Positions 34,301 to 43,068 of a DNA stretch of 64,000 bases are shown here, one piece after another (within the stretch, counting starts at the first letter, position 1; each line of letters begins with the position of its first letter). This stretch comes from Chelatococcus sp. (GTDB taxonomy: Bacteria; Pseudomonadota; Alphaproteobacteria; Rhizobiales; Beijerinckiaceae), in NCBI GenBank assembly GCA_003248805.1, contig QFQY01000016.1:22170-86169 (forward strand). Direction: 5' to 3'. The position numbers were made by a program, and so were the translations under genes. The notes beneath the pieces were generated by a model. That model saw only the letters and a list, made by a program, of their open reading frames with translations. It did no database searches and was not told the origin of the DNA.

Positions 34301-35699
34301 CGAGCTTCAGCGTCTCGAAATCGGCCGTGCCGTCGTCGCGGCCGGTGCCGCGCAGGGTGAAGGTCACACGCTCGCCGACCGCACGCGCCAGCGCCGGATC
34401 GGCCAGGGCGATCCCGGAGGCCTCGCCGTCCGAGACGAGCGCGATGCTGCTGCCGGCCTGACCGAGCGCACCGCTCGGTGTCGCGGTGAAGCCCAGCGCG
34501 AGCTTGCCGAGGCGGCCGATAGGCAGGCGGGCGTCTTCCGCATCCAGCCTGGCGACGATGCGCGGCGCCGAGACGGGACCGTTGACGGTCGCGTCGAAGG
34601 CGAGCTTGCCGATCTCCGCGCCCGACGCGACGGTGCGCCCTTCCGCGTTCGGGAGCGCCCCGGCGGTGATCCGGAGATCGAGGGCCTGGTCGGCGCCGTA
34701 GCGGCCAGCCACGGCGAGCCGCGCCAGCGCCGAGACCAGCGCGAGATTGCGGATCTCGACACCGCCTCCGTCCGGGAAGCCGACCGAGCCGTCGAGCCGC
34801 GTCGAACCCGCAAAGACGGGTGCGACCGGGGCCGGCATCAGCCCCTCGATCCGCGCATCGAGCGCGAGCGCGAGCTGCCGCTCGGCGCCGGCGCGGGAAA
34901 GTGTCGCGGAGCCGTCGGCGCCGATGGTCGGCCCGGCGACGAATGTCAGGGTGGAGCGGAAGGAATCGAGCGGGCCGTCGCCATTGACGTCGAGCTTCAC
35001 CGGCGGCTCGCCGGGCAGGCCTGCGATCTTCGAGATCAGGCCACCTTCCGGCTCGTCGAGCTTGACGGCGAGCTGCAGGCGGGTGCTGTCGGGAACGAAG
35101 CCGAGATTGACCGCGAAGGTGCCGCCGGCATCGAGCCGCCTCGCATCCAGGCGCAGCTCCAGCCCCTCGCTCGGCGGGCCCAGCGTCGCGGAGCCGTTCG
35201 CTCCGAGACGGGCGGCCACGCCCAGAACCGGTTGGCCGAGCGAGAGCTCGGCGAGCTGGAAGGTGCGCACGATGACCTTGAGCGGCAGCTCGGGCAGGAT
35301 CGGCTGGTCGTTGGCGGGGGCCGCCGCCGCCGGCTGCGGCGCGGGGCGACGGAGCAGTTCGAGCCGGCCGATCTCCAGCCTGTCGACGTCGAGCCGGCGC
35401 AGCAGCAGGGCGCTGCGCGTCCAGATCAGCCGGGCACGGTCGAGCCGCAACCAGGCGCCATCGCGGTCGGACAGCACGATGTCGCGGATCGTCACGTCGG
35501 AGGAGAGCGCTCCCTCCACCGCGCCGATCGAGACCTGGCTGGTGTCGCTGGAGAGCGCGCGCGAGATCAGGTCGGCGACGACGCCGCGGTCGGTCTGCGC
35601 GTTCTGGGCGAAGCCGCCGAAGCGGGCCGTGCCGAGGAAGCCGGCCACGACCAGGAGGGCGAACAGCGCGAGACGGGGCAAGGTGAGGAGCCCGCGCAT
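31377..35699 (-). CDS. tamB: Translocation and assembly module protein TamB
   Basis: TamB is a very long periplasm-spanning protein anchored in the inner membrane that works with TamA in outer-membrane assembly and, by recent models, phospholipid transport. The 1440 residues start with a membrane anchor (residues 8-22). A long series of beta-rich AsmA/DUF490-like repeats follows, and the conserved C-terminal TamB domain ends with V-S-V-G-I-D-L-T-R-R-L and a terminal aromatic W-E-Y. I set the start at M-R-G-L-L-T (35699), which shares one base with the tamA stop; the frame stays open upstream through tamA but is not coding there. The order tamA-tamB is typical. Confidence 0.92.
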   Translation of the reverse strand: MRGLLTLPRLALFALLVVAGFLGTARFGGFAQNAQTDRGVVADLISRALSSDTSQVSIGAVEGALSSDVTIRDIVLSDRDGAWLRLDRARLIWTRSALLLRRLDVDRLEIGRLELLRRPAPQPAAAAPANDQPILPELPLKVIVRTFQLAELSLGQPVLGVAARLGANGSATLGPPSEGLELRLDARRLDAGGTFAVNLGFVPDSTRLQLAVKLDEPEGGLISKIAGLPGEPPVKLDVNGDGPLDSFRSTLTFVAGPTIGADGSATLSRAGAERQLALALDARIEGLMPAPVAPVFAGSTRLDGSVGFPDGGGVEIRNLALVSALARLAVAGRYGADQALDLRITAGALPNAEGRTVASGAEIGKLAFDATVNGPVSAPRIVARLDAEDARLPIGRLGKLALGFTATPSGALGQAGSSIALVSDGEASGIALADPALARAVGERVTFTLRGTGRDDGTADFETLKLALSGLELDYRGRAGRARVLGTLDARLPDLSRMSGLAGRPLAGRASLRAELDATPRLNSYAAVLGGGGERLSTGTAVLDGLLAGKLSLAGRVSALAGDITVENLRLAGEHAAFTGNGSIGQAASDLRLALSMPDLKRADARLSGRGDLNAQFSGPRDKLDATARIAVADATALGRPIPRLAIDATIRDLQGALDSRVTLDGLVDGRPAGGSLAFARRPDDGWNLSQLDLTIGSVKLNGNLALDAASRAAGRLTLAARNLDDLSPLALSKLAGELDADIALSVTEGRQDVDLTARGARLAGPSIRIDRLDAKVAARDVYGRPQLDAGIGIDKALLAGEQITAIRFDSRGAPEASAFKLTANARGFSLAGDGRLVPAEPLRLEIASFDARRDGRRLALTGPATLSFPSGGVEIAGLSLGIDAGRLTLDGRVGDMLDLRLNARDVPLAAARILVPGLDLSGTLNAEARVGGTPQALSGPWNLKVARLVTPETRQAGLPPVEIAAKGEFKGAATSLDATLQAGRGANVTLSGTAPLSASGALDLALRGRLDAILADPMLAPRGQRLTGAAVLDMRATGSLANPRISGGATLSNGSFSDALQGIRLTGIEARIAANGETLTIERAVARTPNGGTLQASGQVRVDPAAGFPGDIRIQGTRAQLVSSGLVTAIANLALDVSGPLAQRPRLGGRIDVVSLDVSVPDRLPASLRPVPDIKHLNARGTAAARLAEQRRAQEAARGRGGRPAPAFDAVLAFTVSAPNRVFVRGRGIDAELGGEIRAGGTLASPRLDGAFELRRGRLTVLSQRLDFSRGRLTFTGGVIPDLDFIAETSAGEVTARIVVSGPADQPSFAFTSQPELPQDEVLSRLLFARASGSLSPFQALQLAQTAAQFAGGGGDDTLERLRRSLGIDNLDIQMGQGGPTVGVSRYIGDNVSVGVKVGAKPEDSGVSVGIDLTRRLKLQADTGADGSAAVGIGAEWEY

Positions 35700-37711
35700 C
35701 AGAAGGCCTGCCCGATGCTGACATACAGCGCCACGGGCTTGTCGCCCTTGCGCGGATTGAGCGGCGCGGCGACGTCGACGCGGATCGGCCCGATGGAGGT
35801 GTAGTAGCGCAGGCCGAGGCCCGCCGCCATCTGCAGCTCCTCCTTGAAATCCGGAAGGCTCGAGGAGAACGCCATGCCAGCGTCGAAGAAGGGCACGACG
35901 CCGATGGTGTCGGTGATCTTGATGCGCGCCTCGGCCGAGGCCTCGAACAGGCTGGCGCCGCCGGTCAACTGGTCGAACGGGCCGAGCGGCGAGAGCGAGC
36001 GATAAGCGTAGCCACGCACCGAGCCGCCGCCGCCGGCATAGAAGCGGCGCGTCGCCGGGATCTGGGCGAGCTTGGCCCCAGCGATGGAGCCGAAGCCGAC
36101 CCGCCCCGCCAGAACGTAGCGCGCGTCCTCGTCGAGCGCGTAATAGGCCGAGACCGCGGCCTTGCTCTGGAAGATGCCGACCGTCGAACCGAGGAAGGTC
36201 GGATAGGCCGCCACGGAGGCGACCGCCCGCACACCCCGCGTCGGGTCGAGCTCGCTGTCGGTGGTGTCGTATTTCAGCGAGAGCGGCACGCCGACGAGCG
36301 TGTAGGTGACCTGTCCCAGCACGTCGCTGGTCTGGCCGCGCTCGACCTCGAGGCCGGCCTGAACCGAGAAGGTCTCGTCGAAGCGCCGGCGGATCGCGGT
36401 CGTGACGTTGGCGTAGCGCGCCGTGTAGCCGCCATAGCGGCTGGTGCCGACGCGCTCGCGCGTCGCAAGACCGTCGACCAGCCAGTCGTAGCGGCTGCCG
36501 CCGAGCGCCGGCTTGAGGAAGGAAAACCCGAACCGGCCCCCGAGATCGGACTGCTCGAAATCGTCGAATTTGGTGATCTTCGTTCCGTCGATGCGCGGGG
36601 CGAGGAAGACGCTGCCCTCCAGACGCAGCCGCTCGGCGCCGCCGAAGAGATTGCGGTGCTCCCAATAGGTCTTCACCGCCGGACCGTCGATGGTGGAATA
36701 GCGCGCGGAGAAGCCGAGGAGCCTCCTGGGCCTCTCGGTGACGTCGACGAAGATCGGCAGGTTGCCGGCGCCGTCGAGGCGATCGGCCTCGCGGATCCGC
36801 ACCGAGCCGACGGCGGGGATCGAAGCGACCGAGCGGCGGGTGTCGGTCAGCGCCTTGGGCGAATAGGGATCGCCCGGCTCGATGTAGATGAAGGACCGGA
36901 CGACGGCCGGCGGAATCTCGTCGGTCTGGCCGATGGTCACGTCCCCGAAGCCGGCGACGGGGCCAGGGTCCACGACATAGGTCACGTCCATGAGGCCCGT
37001 GGCGTGGTCGACGACCGGCCGGAGCTCGACGATCTTCGCGAGCGGGCGCGAGCGGGCCCGCAGATAATCGACGAGGGACGCCTGCGCGGCGCGCAGGGAG
37101 GCGGAGGTCGCGGGATCGCCCGACTTCAGGCGCGAGGCGCGGACCGGGTCCTCGATCGCCCGGCCGCCGGCCGCCCCGCGCTCGACCACCGCGACGTCGC
37201 GAAGCGAGAAGACGGGGCCGGGCTTGACCCGAACGACGATCGGCACGGCATCGCGATTGCGGTGGCTGGCGAGCGCGCGCAGCAGCGCGGCATCGGGCTC
37301 CTGCCCGACTTTCAGCGCCACGCCATCGACCAGCAGGGCGAGCTCGGCATTGAAGTAGCCCTGCGACCAGAGCGCATCGACGAGCGGATCGAGATCGGCC
37401 CGCAAGCGCCTTGCCAGCGTGTCGGCGTCGGGCGGGGCGTCCTGCCGCAGGCGATAGAGCAGCGAGGCGTCCTGCAGAGTCCGCGTCAAGGACTTGGCGT
37501 CCGAGGCGTCGCCGAGATCGAAGTCGAGCTTGTAGGGCAAGGTGGTGGGGCTCGGCGCCGGCGGCTCGTCCTTTTTCCCGAAGAAGCCGAACAGGTCGAG
37601 CGACGACAGATCGAAGGCGGCAGCCGGCAATGGCTGGAGGCTCAGCACCAACGCGAACGCACAACCACCGTGACGAACATTGCTGCGGATCGCCCTCCGC
37701 AAGAACCGCAT
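35699..37711 (-). CDS. tamA: Translocation and assembly module protein TamA (Omp85 family)
   Basis: TamA is an outer-membrane Omp85 protein. The 670 residues include a signal peptide ending P-A-A-A-F, then POTRA domains from about residue 40 to 300 (for example Y-K-L-D-F-D-L-G and V-R-V-K-P-G-P-V-F-S-L-R-D-V). A C-terminal 16-strand barrel has the family's G-G-x-x-S-V-R-G-Y-x-Y motif and ends in A-F. The ATG at 37711 follows GGAGGG. It overlaps tamB by one base (TGATG), so the two are translationally coupled. Confidence 0.92.
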   Translation of the reverse strand: MRFLRRAIRSNVRHGGCAFALVLSLQPLPAAAFDLSSLDLFGFFGKKDEPPAPSPTTLPYKLDFDLGDASDAKSLTRTLQDASLLYRLRQDAPPDADTLARRLRADLDPLVDALWSQGYFNAELALLVDGVALKVGQEPDAALLRALASHRNRDAVPIVVRVKPGPVFSLRDVAVVERGAAGGRAIEDPVRASRLKSGDPATSASLRAAQASLVDYLRARSRPLAKIVELRPVVDHATGLMDVTYVVDPGPVAGFGDVTIGQTDEIPPAVVRSFIYIEPGDPYSPKALTDTRRSVASIPAVGSVRIREADRLDGAGNLPIFVDVTERPRRLLGFSARYSTIDGPAVKTYWEHRNLFGGAERLRLEGSVFLAPRIDGTKITKFDDFEQSDLGGRFGFSFLKPALGGSRYDWLVDGLATRERVGTSRYGGYTARYANVTTAIRRRFDETFSVQAGLEVERGQTSDVLGQVTYTLVGVPLSLKYDTTDSELDPTRGVRAVASVAAYPTFLGSTVGIFQSKAAVSAYYALDEDARYVLAGRVGFGSIAGAKLAQIPATRRFYAGGGGSVRGYAYRSLSPLGPFDQLTGGASLFEASAEARIKITDTIGVVPFFDAGMAFSSSLPDFKEELQMAAGLGLRYYTSIGPIRVDVAAPLNPRKGDKPVALYVSIGQAF

Positions 37712-37826
37712 CGACCCTCCAGGCAACACCACGCCTCACGCCCCGAATTAAGGTCTAACTGTGTTCCGATGATGATCCGGCCGCAACACGCGGCCGGTCA
37801 ACGCTCGGTCGGGGCGCAGGTTCCCG

Positions 37827-38582
37827 TCAGCGAAGCGTCAGGGAGACGCTGGACAGGGGCCTCAGAGCCGCAACCACGTCGCCCTTGCCCGGAGCCAGCA
37901 CGCCGCCGCACAGGCTGCCGGTCGTGATGACCTGGCCGGCGCGCAGCGGGCCCAGCGTATCCTCGCTGCGGTTGGCCCAGGCGAGGACCGGGGCGATCGG
38001 ATCGCCGTTCGGATGCACGGCGGGCTTGTCGTAGAGCGCCGTGCCCTCCTGCGCGATGAAGCAGGAGAGGTCGGAGAGCTGATCCAGCGTCTTCGGCGAC
38101 AGCTCCGGCCCGATCAGGAAACCGCCATGGGCGAGGGAATCCGCGAGGCGGACCGGGAACGCAATCTCCGCGCGCCAATCGGAGAACCGGCTCTCGACGA
38201 TCTCGATTCCGAGGAAGACGCGGTCGCAATGGTCGAGGATCTCGGCTCGGGAATAGGGGCGCCCCGGCCGGACCGGCAGGTCCTGGGACAGGCGCAGGCC
38301 CAGCTCGATCTCGATGCGGATATCGGCGCCGGGAGCGCCTTCGTACTCGTCACCGGGCTCCAGCCACGGTCCGGGCATCGCGGCCGCGACCGGCGTCCCG
38401 TCTTCCGCCACGCCGACCTTCCAGCCCTTGGGCTCGACGCCGAGCGCCCGCGAGATCGCTGCCTGGGCGGCCAGGCCGTCGGCGATGGTGGCCAGCGCGG
38501 GCAGCTCGGCGCCCTTGACGAGCGAGCGGCCGCGATATGCCGCCACGAGGGCCTGGGAGACGGTTTCTGAGCTGGTCGGCAT
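37827..38582 (-). CDS. 2-keto-4-pentenoate hydratase / FAH-fold family protein
   Basis: A 251-residue protein of the MhpD/2-keto-4-pentenoate hydratase group of the fumarylacetoacetate hydrolase fold. Enzymes of this group act on 2-oxo acids in aromatic ring breakdown or decarboxylate oxo-acids. Metal-ligand acidic residues are visible in I-E-I-E-L-G-L and in the V-F-L-G-I-E-I-V-E-S-R motif, with the C-terminal V-I-T-T-G-S-L-C-G. There are no ring-cleavage genes around, so the true substrate is open. It is transcribed away from the DUF4142 gene. Confidence 0.85.
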   Translation of the reverse strand: MPTSSETVSQALVAAYRGRSLVKGAELPALATIADGLAAQAAISRALGVEPKGWKVGVAEDGTPVAAAMPGPWLEPGDEYEGAPGADIRIEIELGLRLSQDLPVRPGRPYSRAEILDHCDRVFLGIEIVESRFSDWRAEIAFPVRLADSLAHGGFLIGPELSPKTLDQLSDLSCFIAQEGTALYDKPAVHPNGDPIAPVLAWANRSEDTLGPLRAGQVITTGSLCGGVLAPGKGDVVAALRPLSSVSLTLR

Positions 38583-38806
38583 GGGATTTCCTCTTTGCTG
38601 ACGACGCCGGTCACCGGCATGGGGACGGAAGAGCCGCAGGTGCCTCGTCGCTATAGCAGCCGGACGGTTTCGAACAAGCGAACGGCATGGCCTGCCGGTC
38701 CGGACGAGCGCGACGTCGCTGCGTGGACGCGGGAACGGAACCTCGCGGCCGTTTCGCGGTTCCCGAGCATGTGACCGTCCGCTCGGCAGCAGGAGATCGC
38801 GCGCCC

Positions 38807-39319
38807 ATGCCTCGACATTTCCGACTCTCGATCCGTCTGGGCCTCCTGGCGTGGCTGGGGCTCGTGACCGCCCTCGCTCCGGCGACTGCGGCGCCCTCCG
38901 CTCAGGAATTCACGGAAAAGGCGGCGACCGCCAGCATGTTCGGCGTGGAGTCGGCAACACTCGCCTTGCAGAGAACGGACTCCCCCGCCATCAAGAGCTT
39001 CGCCCACAAGCTCGCCGACGATCTTGGGACGGCAGCCGGCAGCCTGCGACAGATCACCGCGCGCCGCTCCGACATCGCCCTGCCGGACAGGCCGGATGCG
39101 AAGCAGCTAGACGTCCTGCGCGACCTCGCCGCCAAGCCGATCGAGGCGTTCGACCGCGCCTATGTCGAGGCGCAGCGCACGGTCCATCGCGAGACCCTGT
39201 CGTTCGTCAAAGACTACATGGAGAACGGCAGCGATCCGGAACTCAAGGCCTTCGCAGCCAGGGTTCTTCCGGTCCTGCAGGAGCTGGAGCGTAACGCCGG
39301 CGAACTGCCCGCCCGCTGA
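38807..39319 (+). CDS. DUF4142-domain exported protein
   Basis: The 170-residue protein has a signal peptide (residues 1-28, ending A-T-A-A-P) and a ferritin-like four-helix DUF4142 domain. Typical features are F-x-x-K-A-A-x-A-x-x-F-x-x-E at the first helix and S-F-A-H-K-L-A-D-D at the second. Its function is unknown; family members are often periplasmic and stress related. I set the start at 38807 since it gives a proper signal peptide and has AGGAG about 11 bases upstream. A longer frame upstream is not conserved-looking. Confidence 0.82.
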   Translation: MPRHFRLSIRLGLLAWLGLVTALAPATAAPSAQEFTEKAATASMFGVESATLALQRTDSPAIKSFAHKLADDLGTAAGSLRQITARRSDIALPDRPDAKQLDVLRDLAAKPIEAFDRAYVEAQRTVHRETLSFVKDYMENGSDPELKAFAARVLPVLQELERNAGELPAR

Positions 39320-39469
39320 TCGGCGGGCCACTCGCCCGAGGGGGCCCCGCCGGGAGAGCCGTCCGCCGCGCAGGCGGCCTATCCCGCACCTTTGCATGTC
39401 CCTCTCCTTTGACAGAGCGGCCGGCTTGGCCTCCGGATAGCGAAAACAACCGATCCCGGAGGACGCCCC

Positions 39470-40603
39470 GTGAAGACCCGCGCCGCCCTGCTGCGGGCGA
39501 GCCCCGTCGCCGCCCCCTTCGCCGTCAGCCGTCCGCTCGCGATCGCGGAGGTGGACCTCGCCGCGCCCGGCCCGGGCGAGGTGCTGGTGAAGGTCCATGC
39601 GGCGGGCCTCTGCCATTCCGACCTCTCGGTGATCGACGGCAACCGGCCGCGCCCGGTGCCGATGGTGCTCGGCCACGAGGCCGCGGGCGAAGTGCTGGAG
39701 CCCGGTCCGGGCGTCACCGACCTGAAGCCCGGCGACCGCGTCGTCATGGTCTTCGTGCCGAGCTGCGGCCATTGCGCGCCCTGTTCGGAGGGCCGCCCCG
39801 CGCTCTGCGAGCCGGGAAATGCCGCCAACGGACGCGGCGAGATGCTGGCCGGCGGCTTCAGGCTCTCGGTCGACGGCAAGCCCGTCCATCATCACATCGG
39901 CGTCTCGGCCTTCGCGGAGCATGCCGTGCTCTCCCGCCATTCGCTGGTGAAGATCGACGCCGAGATTCCGCATGAGATCGCCGCCCTGTTCGGCTGCGCG
40001 GTCCTGACCGGCGTCGGCGCGGTGGTGAACACGGCCAGGGTCAGGGCCGGCGAGACGGTGGCGGTGGTCGGGCTCGGCGGGGTAGGGCTGAGCGCGCTCC
40101 TGGGCGCGGTCGCCTGCGGAGCCTCGCGGGTCGTCGCGGTCGACCTTTCGGACGACAAGCTGGCGATGGCGCGGGAGCTCGGCGCGACAGACACCTTCAA
40201 CGCCGGCAATCCGGACATCGTCGAGGCGATCAGGGCCGCGACGAAGGGCGGCGTCGACCACGGCCTCGAAATGGCAGGCTCGGTCAAGGCGCTCGACCTC
40301 GCCTACCAGATCACCAAGCGCGGCGGCACGACGACGACCGCCGGTCTCGCCAACCCGGCTCATTCCCTGTCGCTGGCCCCGGTCCGGCTCGTCGCCGAGG
40401 AACGGACCTTGAAGGGCTCCTATGTCGGCTCCTGCATCCCAATGCGCGACATCCCGCGCTTCATCGAACTCTACCAGCGCGGCAAGCTGCCGGTGGACCG
40501 GCTCTGGACCAGCACGAGCGGGCTCGACGGCATCAACGAAGGCTTCGACGCGCTGAACGAGGGCCGCACCCTCCGCCATATCATCCAAATGACCGCGGGT
40601 TGA
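39470..40603 (+). CDS. Zinc-dependent alcohol dehydrogenase (class III-like MDR)
   Basis: A 377-residue medium-chain dehydrogenase. Catalytic zinc ligands Cys48 and His69 are in G-L-C-H-S-D-L and G-H-E-A-A-G. The structural zinc cluster is complete (Cys99, 102, 105, 113). The NAD-binding Rossmann motif is V-V-G-L-G-G-V-G-L, followed by V-V-A-V-D-L with the Asp that favours NAD over NADP. It oxidises an alcohol, or reduces an aldehyde, that cannot be named from sequence. The GTG start has GGAGG seven bases before it. Its 3' end overlaps the convergent methyltransferase gene by 23 bases. Confidence 0.9.
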   Translation: MKTRAALLRASPVAAPFAVSRPLAIAEVDLAAPGPGEVLVKVHAAGLCHSDLSVIDGNRPRPVPMVLGHEAAGEVLEPGPGVTDLKPGDRVVMVFVPSCGHCAPCSEGRPALCEPGNAANGRGEMLAGGFRLSVDGKPVHHHIGVSAFAEHAVLSRHSLVKIDAEIPHEIAALFGCAVLTGVGAVVNTARVRAGETVAVVGLGGVGLSALLGAVACGASRVVAVDLSDDKLAMARELGATDTFNAGNPDIVEAIRAATKGGVDHGLEMAGSVKALDLAYQITKRGGTTTTAGLANPAHSLSLAPVRLVAEERTLKGSYVGSCIPMRDIPRFIELYQRGKLPVDRLWTSTSGLDGINEGFDALNEGRTLRHIIQMTAG

Positions 40604-41309
40604 TCGGCGGCGGCCGCTTGATCGGTACCTTGAGATGGTACAGCCGCAGCGGCTGGCGCAGCAGATAACAGCCTCGGGCATCCCGCTCGGACAGGATCGC
40701 GAAGCGCGCCAGCAGCTTCTGCTTTTCGGCAGGAGCAAGCGGTTCGCGCGACGGGGCCGCCGCCAGCACGCGCGCGAGAAACGCGTCGGCATCGGCGAAA
40801 GCCTCGAAACAGTCGTATTCGAGGCGGCGGATCTCGCGCAGATGGTCGATCCGCGCCGCCCGCAGGATCGCATCCTGTGCCGCCTGACGGGCGGCTGCCT
40901 CGTCGGCGACGAACATCAGGTTGCCGAGGAACGAGCCTTCCGAAAGCGGCTCGACGACGAAGACGCTGCCGCCGGCCCCGACCACGCGGGCGGCCTCGGC
41001 CAAGGCGGGCAGCATGTCACCCGGCGCCATGTGGTGCAGGCTGTTCAGGAAGACGGCGATGTGAATGCTCGCATCGGGAAAGGGCAATTGCCGGGCGCTG
41101 CCCTTGTGGAAACGGGCTGCAGGCAGCTTCTGCCGCGCCGCCTCGAGCCCATCCTCGTCGATATCGATGCCGACGACCTGCGCGCCGCGCGCGGCCAGCT
41201 CCAGCAGAAGCTGGCCGCGACCGCAGCCGATATCGAGCACGCGCCGCCCGGCCAGCGGCGCGCAGAGTTGCTCGATGATCTCAGAGGTGTCGCCGACGCT
41301 TCGATTCAT
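40581..41309 (-). CDS. Class I SAM-dependent methyltransferase
   Basis: The 242-residue protein has the SAM-binding motif V-L-D-I-G-C-G-R-G-Q-L-L-L-E-L and the motif II acidic residue in V-V-G-I-D-I-D-E. Post-motif L-P-F-P-D-A-S-I and L-N-S-L-H-H-M are typical of the UbiE/Methyltransf_11 group. The substrate is unknown. It may share a promoter region with nothing else: its upstream neighbour, an aldehyde dehydrogenase gene, ends 86 bases before its start on the same strand, so co-transcription is possible. The tail overlaps the alcohol dehydrogenase gene. Confidence 0.87.
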   Translation of the reverse strand: MNRSVGDTSEIIEQLCAPLAGRRVLDIGCGRGQLLLELAARGAQVVGIDIDEDGLEAARQKLPAARFHKGSARQLPFPDASIHIAVFLNSLHHMAPGDMLPALAEAARVVGAGGSVFVVEPLSEGSFLGNLMFVADEAAARQAAQDAILRAARIDHLREIRRLEYDCFEAFADADAFLARVLAAAPSREPLAPAEKQKLLARFAILSERDARGCYLLRQPLRLYHLKVPIKRPPPINPRSFG

Positions 41310-41395
41310 GCCCGAGCGATGCTTACGCTACCAATCGGCCAACGCAAGCAGACACTTACCGATCGGCGCGCGCCTTCTACAGCGATTTCCGAGGC

Positions 41396-42829
41396 TCAGC
41401 CGTGCTTGTGCACGATGGTCTTGGTGACGGCGAACTCTTCCAGCGCCATGAAGCCCTTCTCGCGGCCATGGCCGCTCTTGCCGGTGCCACCGAAAGGCAG
41501 TTCGATGCCGCCGCCGGCGCCATAGCCGTTGATGAAGACCTGGCCCGCGCGCACACGCTTCGAAACCCGCTGCTGGCGCCCGCCATCCCTGGTCCAGACG
41601 GCGGCGACGAGGCCGTAATCGGTGCCGTTGGCGGTCCTGATCGCGTCCTCCTCGTCCTCGAACGGGAAGGTGCCGAGAACCGGGCCGAACACCTCTTCCT
41701 GCTCCAGGCGGTTGCCGCGCGGCACCGGCCCGAACAGGGTCGGCGTGACGTAGAACCCGCCATTGGGAACGCCCTGGGCGATCTGGCCTTCGGCGAGGAC
41801 GGGAATGCCGGCCTCGCGGGCCTGGTCGATGAAGCTCTGGACGCGGCCGCGCTGCTTGGCGTTGATCACCGGCCCGCAATCGAGATCCATCTCCGGCGTG
41901 CCGGCGCGCAGCTTCGAGAACGCCTTCGCGACCTCGGAGACGACGTCGTCATAGATCGACTTCTGGATCAGCAGCCGGCTGCCGGCGGAGCAGGTCTGCC
42001 CGGTGTTCTGGACGATGGCCTTGCAGGCGATCGGCACGAAGGCATCGATGTCGGCGTCCTCGAACACGATCTGGGGCGACTTGCCGCCGAGTTCGAGCGT
42101 GCATGGAATCAGATGCTCGGCGCAGGCGTGCTGCACCATCTTGCCCACCTCCGGCGAGCCGGTGAAGGACATGAAGGCGATGCCGGGATGCGAGGAGAGC
42201 GCCGCGCCGGCCTCGTGACCGCGCCCGGCGACGATGTTGATCGCGCCGTCCGGGAAGCCGACCTCGCTGGCGAGCTCGGCCAGGCGGAAGGCGGTGGCGC
42301 AGGCGTCCTCCGCCGGCTTCAGCACGACGGCGTTGCCCATGGCGAGCGAGGCGGTGAGCGAGCGGCCGATCATCTGCGCCGGGTAGTTCCAGGGCAGGAT
42401 ATGGCCGGTGACGCCATGCGGCTCGTGGATGACGCTGACATGGTAGCCGTTCAGGAACGGGATGACGTGGCCGTGGACCTTGTCGGCGGCGCCGCCGTAG
42501 AACTCGAAATAGCGGATGGTGGCGTCCATGTCGGCGCGGGCCTGCGCCATCGGCTTGCCGGTATCGCGCGCCTCGAGCCCCGCCAGCTCGTCGAAATGGT
42601 CCTGCACCTTGAAGGCGAGCTTCGAGATCAGGCGGCCGCGCTCCGCTGCCGTCAGCCGGCCCCAGGCGCCCTCGAACGCGGCATGGGCCGCCTTCACCGC
42701 CGCGTCGATATCGGCGGCATTGCCGCAGGCGATGCGCGCGAACTCCTCGCCCGTCGCAGGCGCGAGCTTGGCGATGGTTTCGCCCGTCTGCCCAGCGACA
42801 TAGCGGCCGTTGATGAAGTGTTGATTCAT
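41396..42829 (-). CDS. NAD(P)-dependent aldehyde dehydrogenase
   Basis: A 477-residue aldehyde dehydrogenase. The catalytic cysteine is Cys280 in N-T-G-Q-T-C-S-A-G and the general base is Glu246 in L-E-L-G-G-K-S-P. The oxyanion Asn lies in the P-W-N-Y-P motif near residue 148. The N-terminal M-N-Q-H-F-I-N-G-R-Y and overall length place it among betaine-aldehyde-like or general ALDHs. It could oxidise the aldehyde produced by the nearby alcohol dehydrogenase, but the genes are on opposite strands and the link is speculative. Confidence 0.9.
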   Translation of the reverse strand: MNQHFINGRYVAGQTGETIAKLAPATGEEFARIACGNAADIDAAVKAAHAAFEGAWGRLTAAERGRLISKLAFKVQDHFDELAGLEARDTGKPMAQARADMDATIRYFEFYGGAADKVHGHVIPFLNGYHVSVIHEPHGVTGHILPWNYPAQMIGRSLTASLAMGNAVVLKPAEDACATAFRLAELASEVGFPDGAINIVAGRGHEAGAALSSHPGIAFMSFTGSPEVGKMVQHACAEHLIPCTLELGGKSPQIVFEDADIDAFVPIACKAIVQNTGQTCSAGSRLLIQKSIYDDVVSEVAKAFSKLRAGTPEMDLDCGPVINAKQRGRVQSFIDQAREAGIPVLAEGQIAQGVPNGGFYVTPTLFGPVPRGNRLEQEEVFGPVLGTFPFEDEEDAIRTANGTDYGLVAAVWTRDGGRQQRVSKRVRAGQVFINGYGAGGGIELPFGGTGKSGHGREKGFMALEEFAVTKTIVHKHG

Positions 42830-43068
42830 GGCGCGTCTCCTCCTTGCGGCCTGCTTAGCACCCGAGGCGCCGACCCGGCCATCTCCCCTCGGCGCCGAAT
42901 TGTCGCGCGAAGGTGGCGCCGTTCTAGGACATCCCGCGCAGCGCGTTCACTGCGGCGGGCGCATGCGGCACCCGAGCCAGCCGCGTGACCGCCGGCGCTC
43001 GCCAACTTCGCGATGGCATCCGCGGGACGCGATGCTAGTCTCCGCCGTCCGCAGGAGCAGGGACGCTC

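Noticed and set aside
31377..37739. A single 2120-codon minus-strand frame that could suggest a TamA-TamB fusion
   Set aside because: The TamB frame stays open upstream by chance, but TamA is clearly encoded in a different frame with its own start and stop, overlapping tamB by one base.
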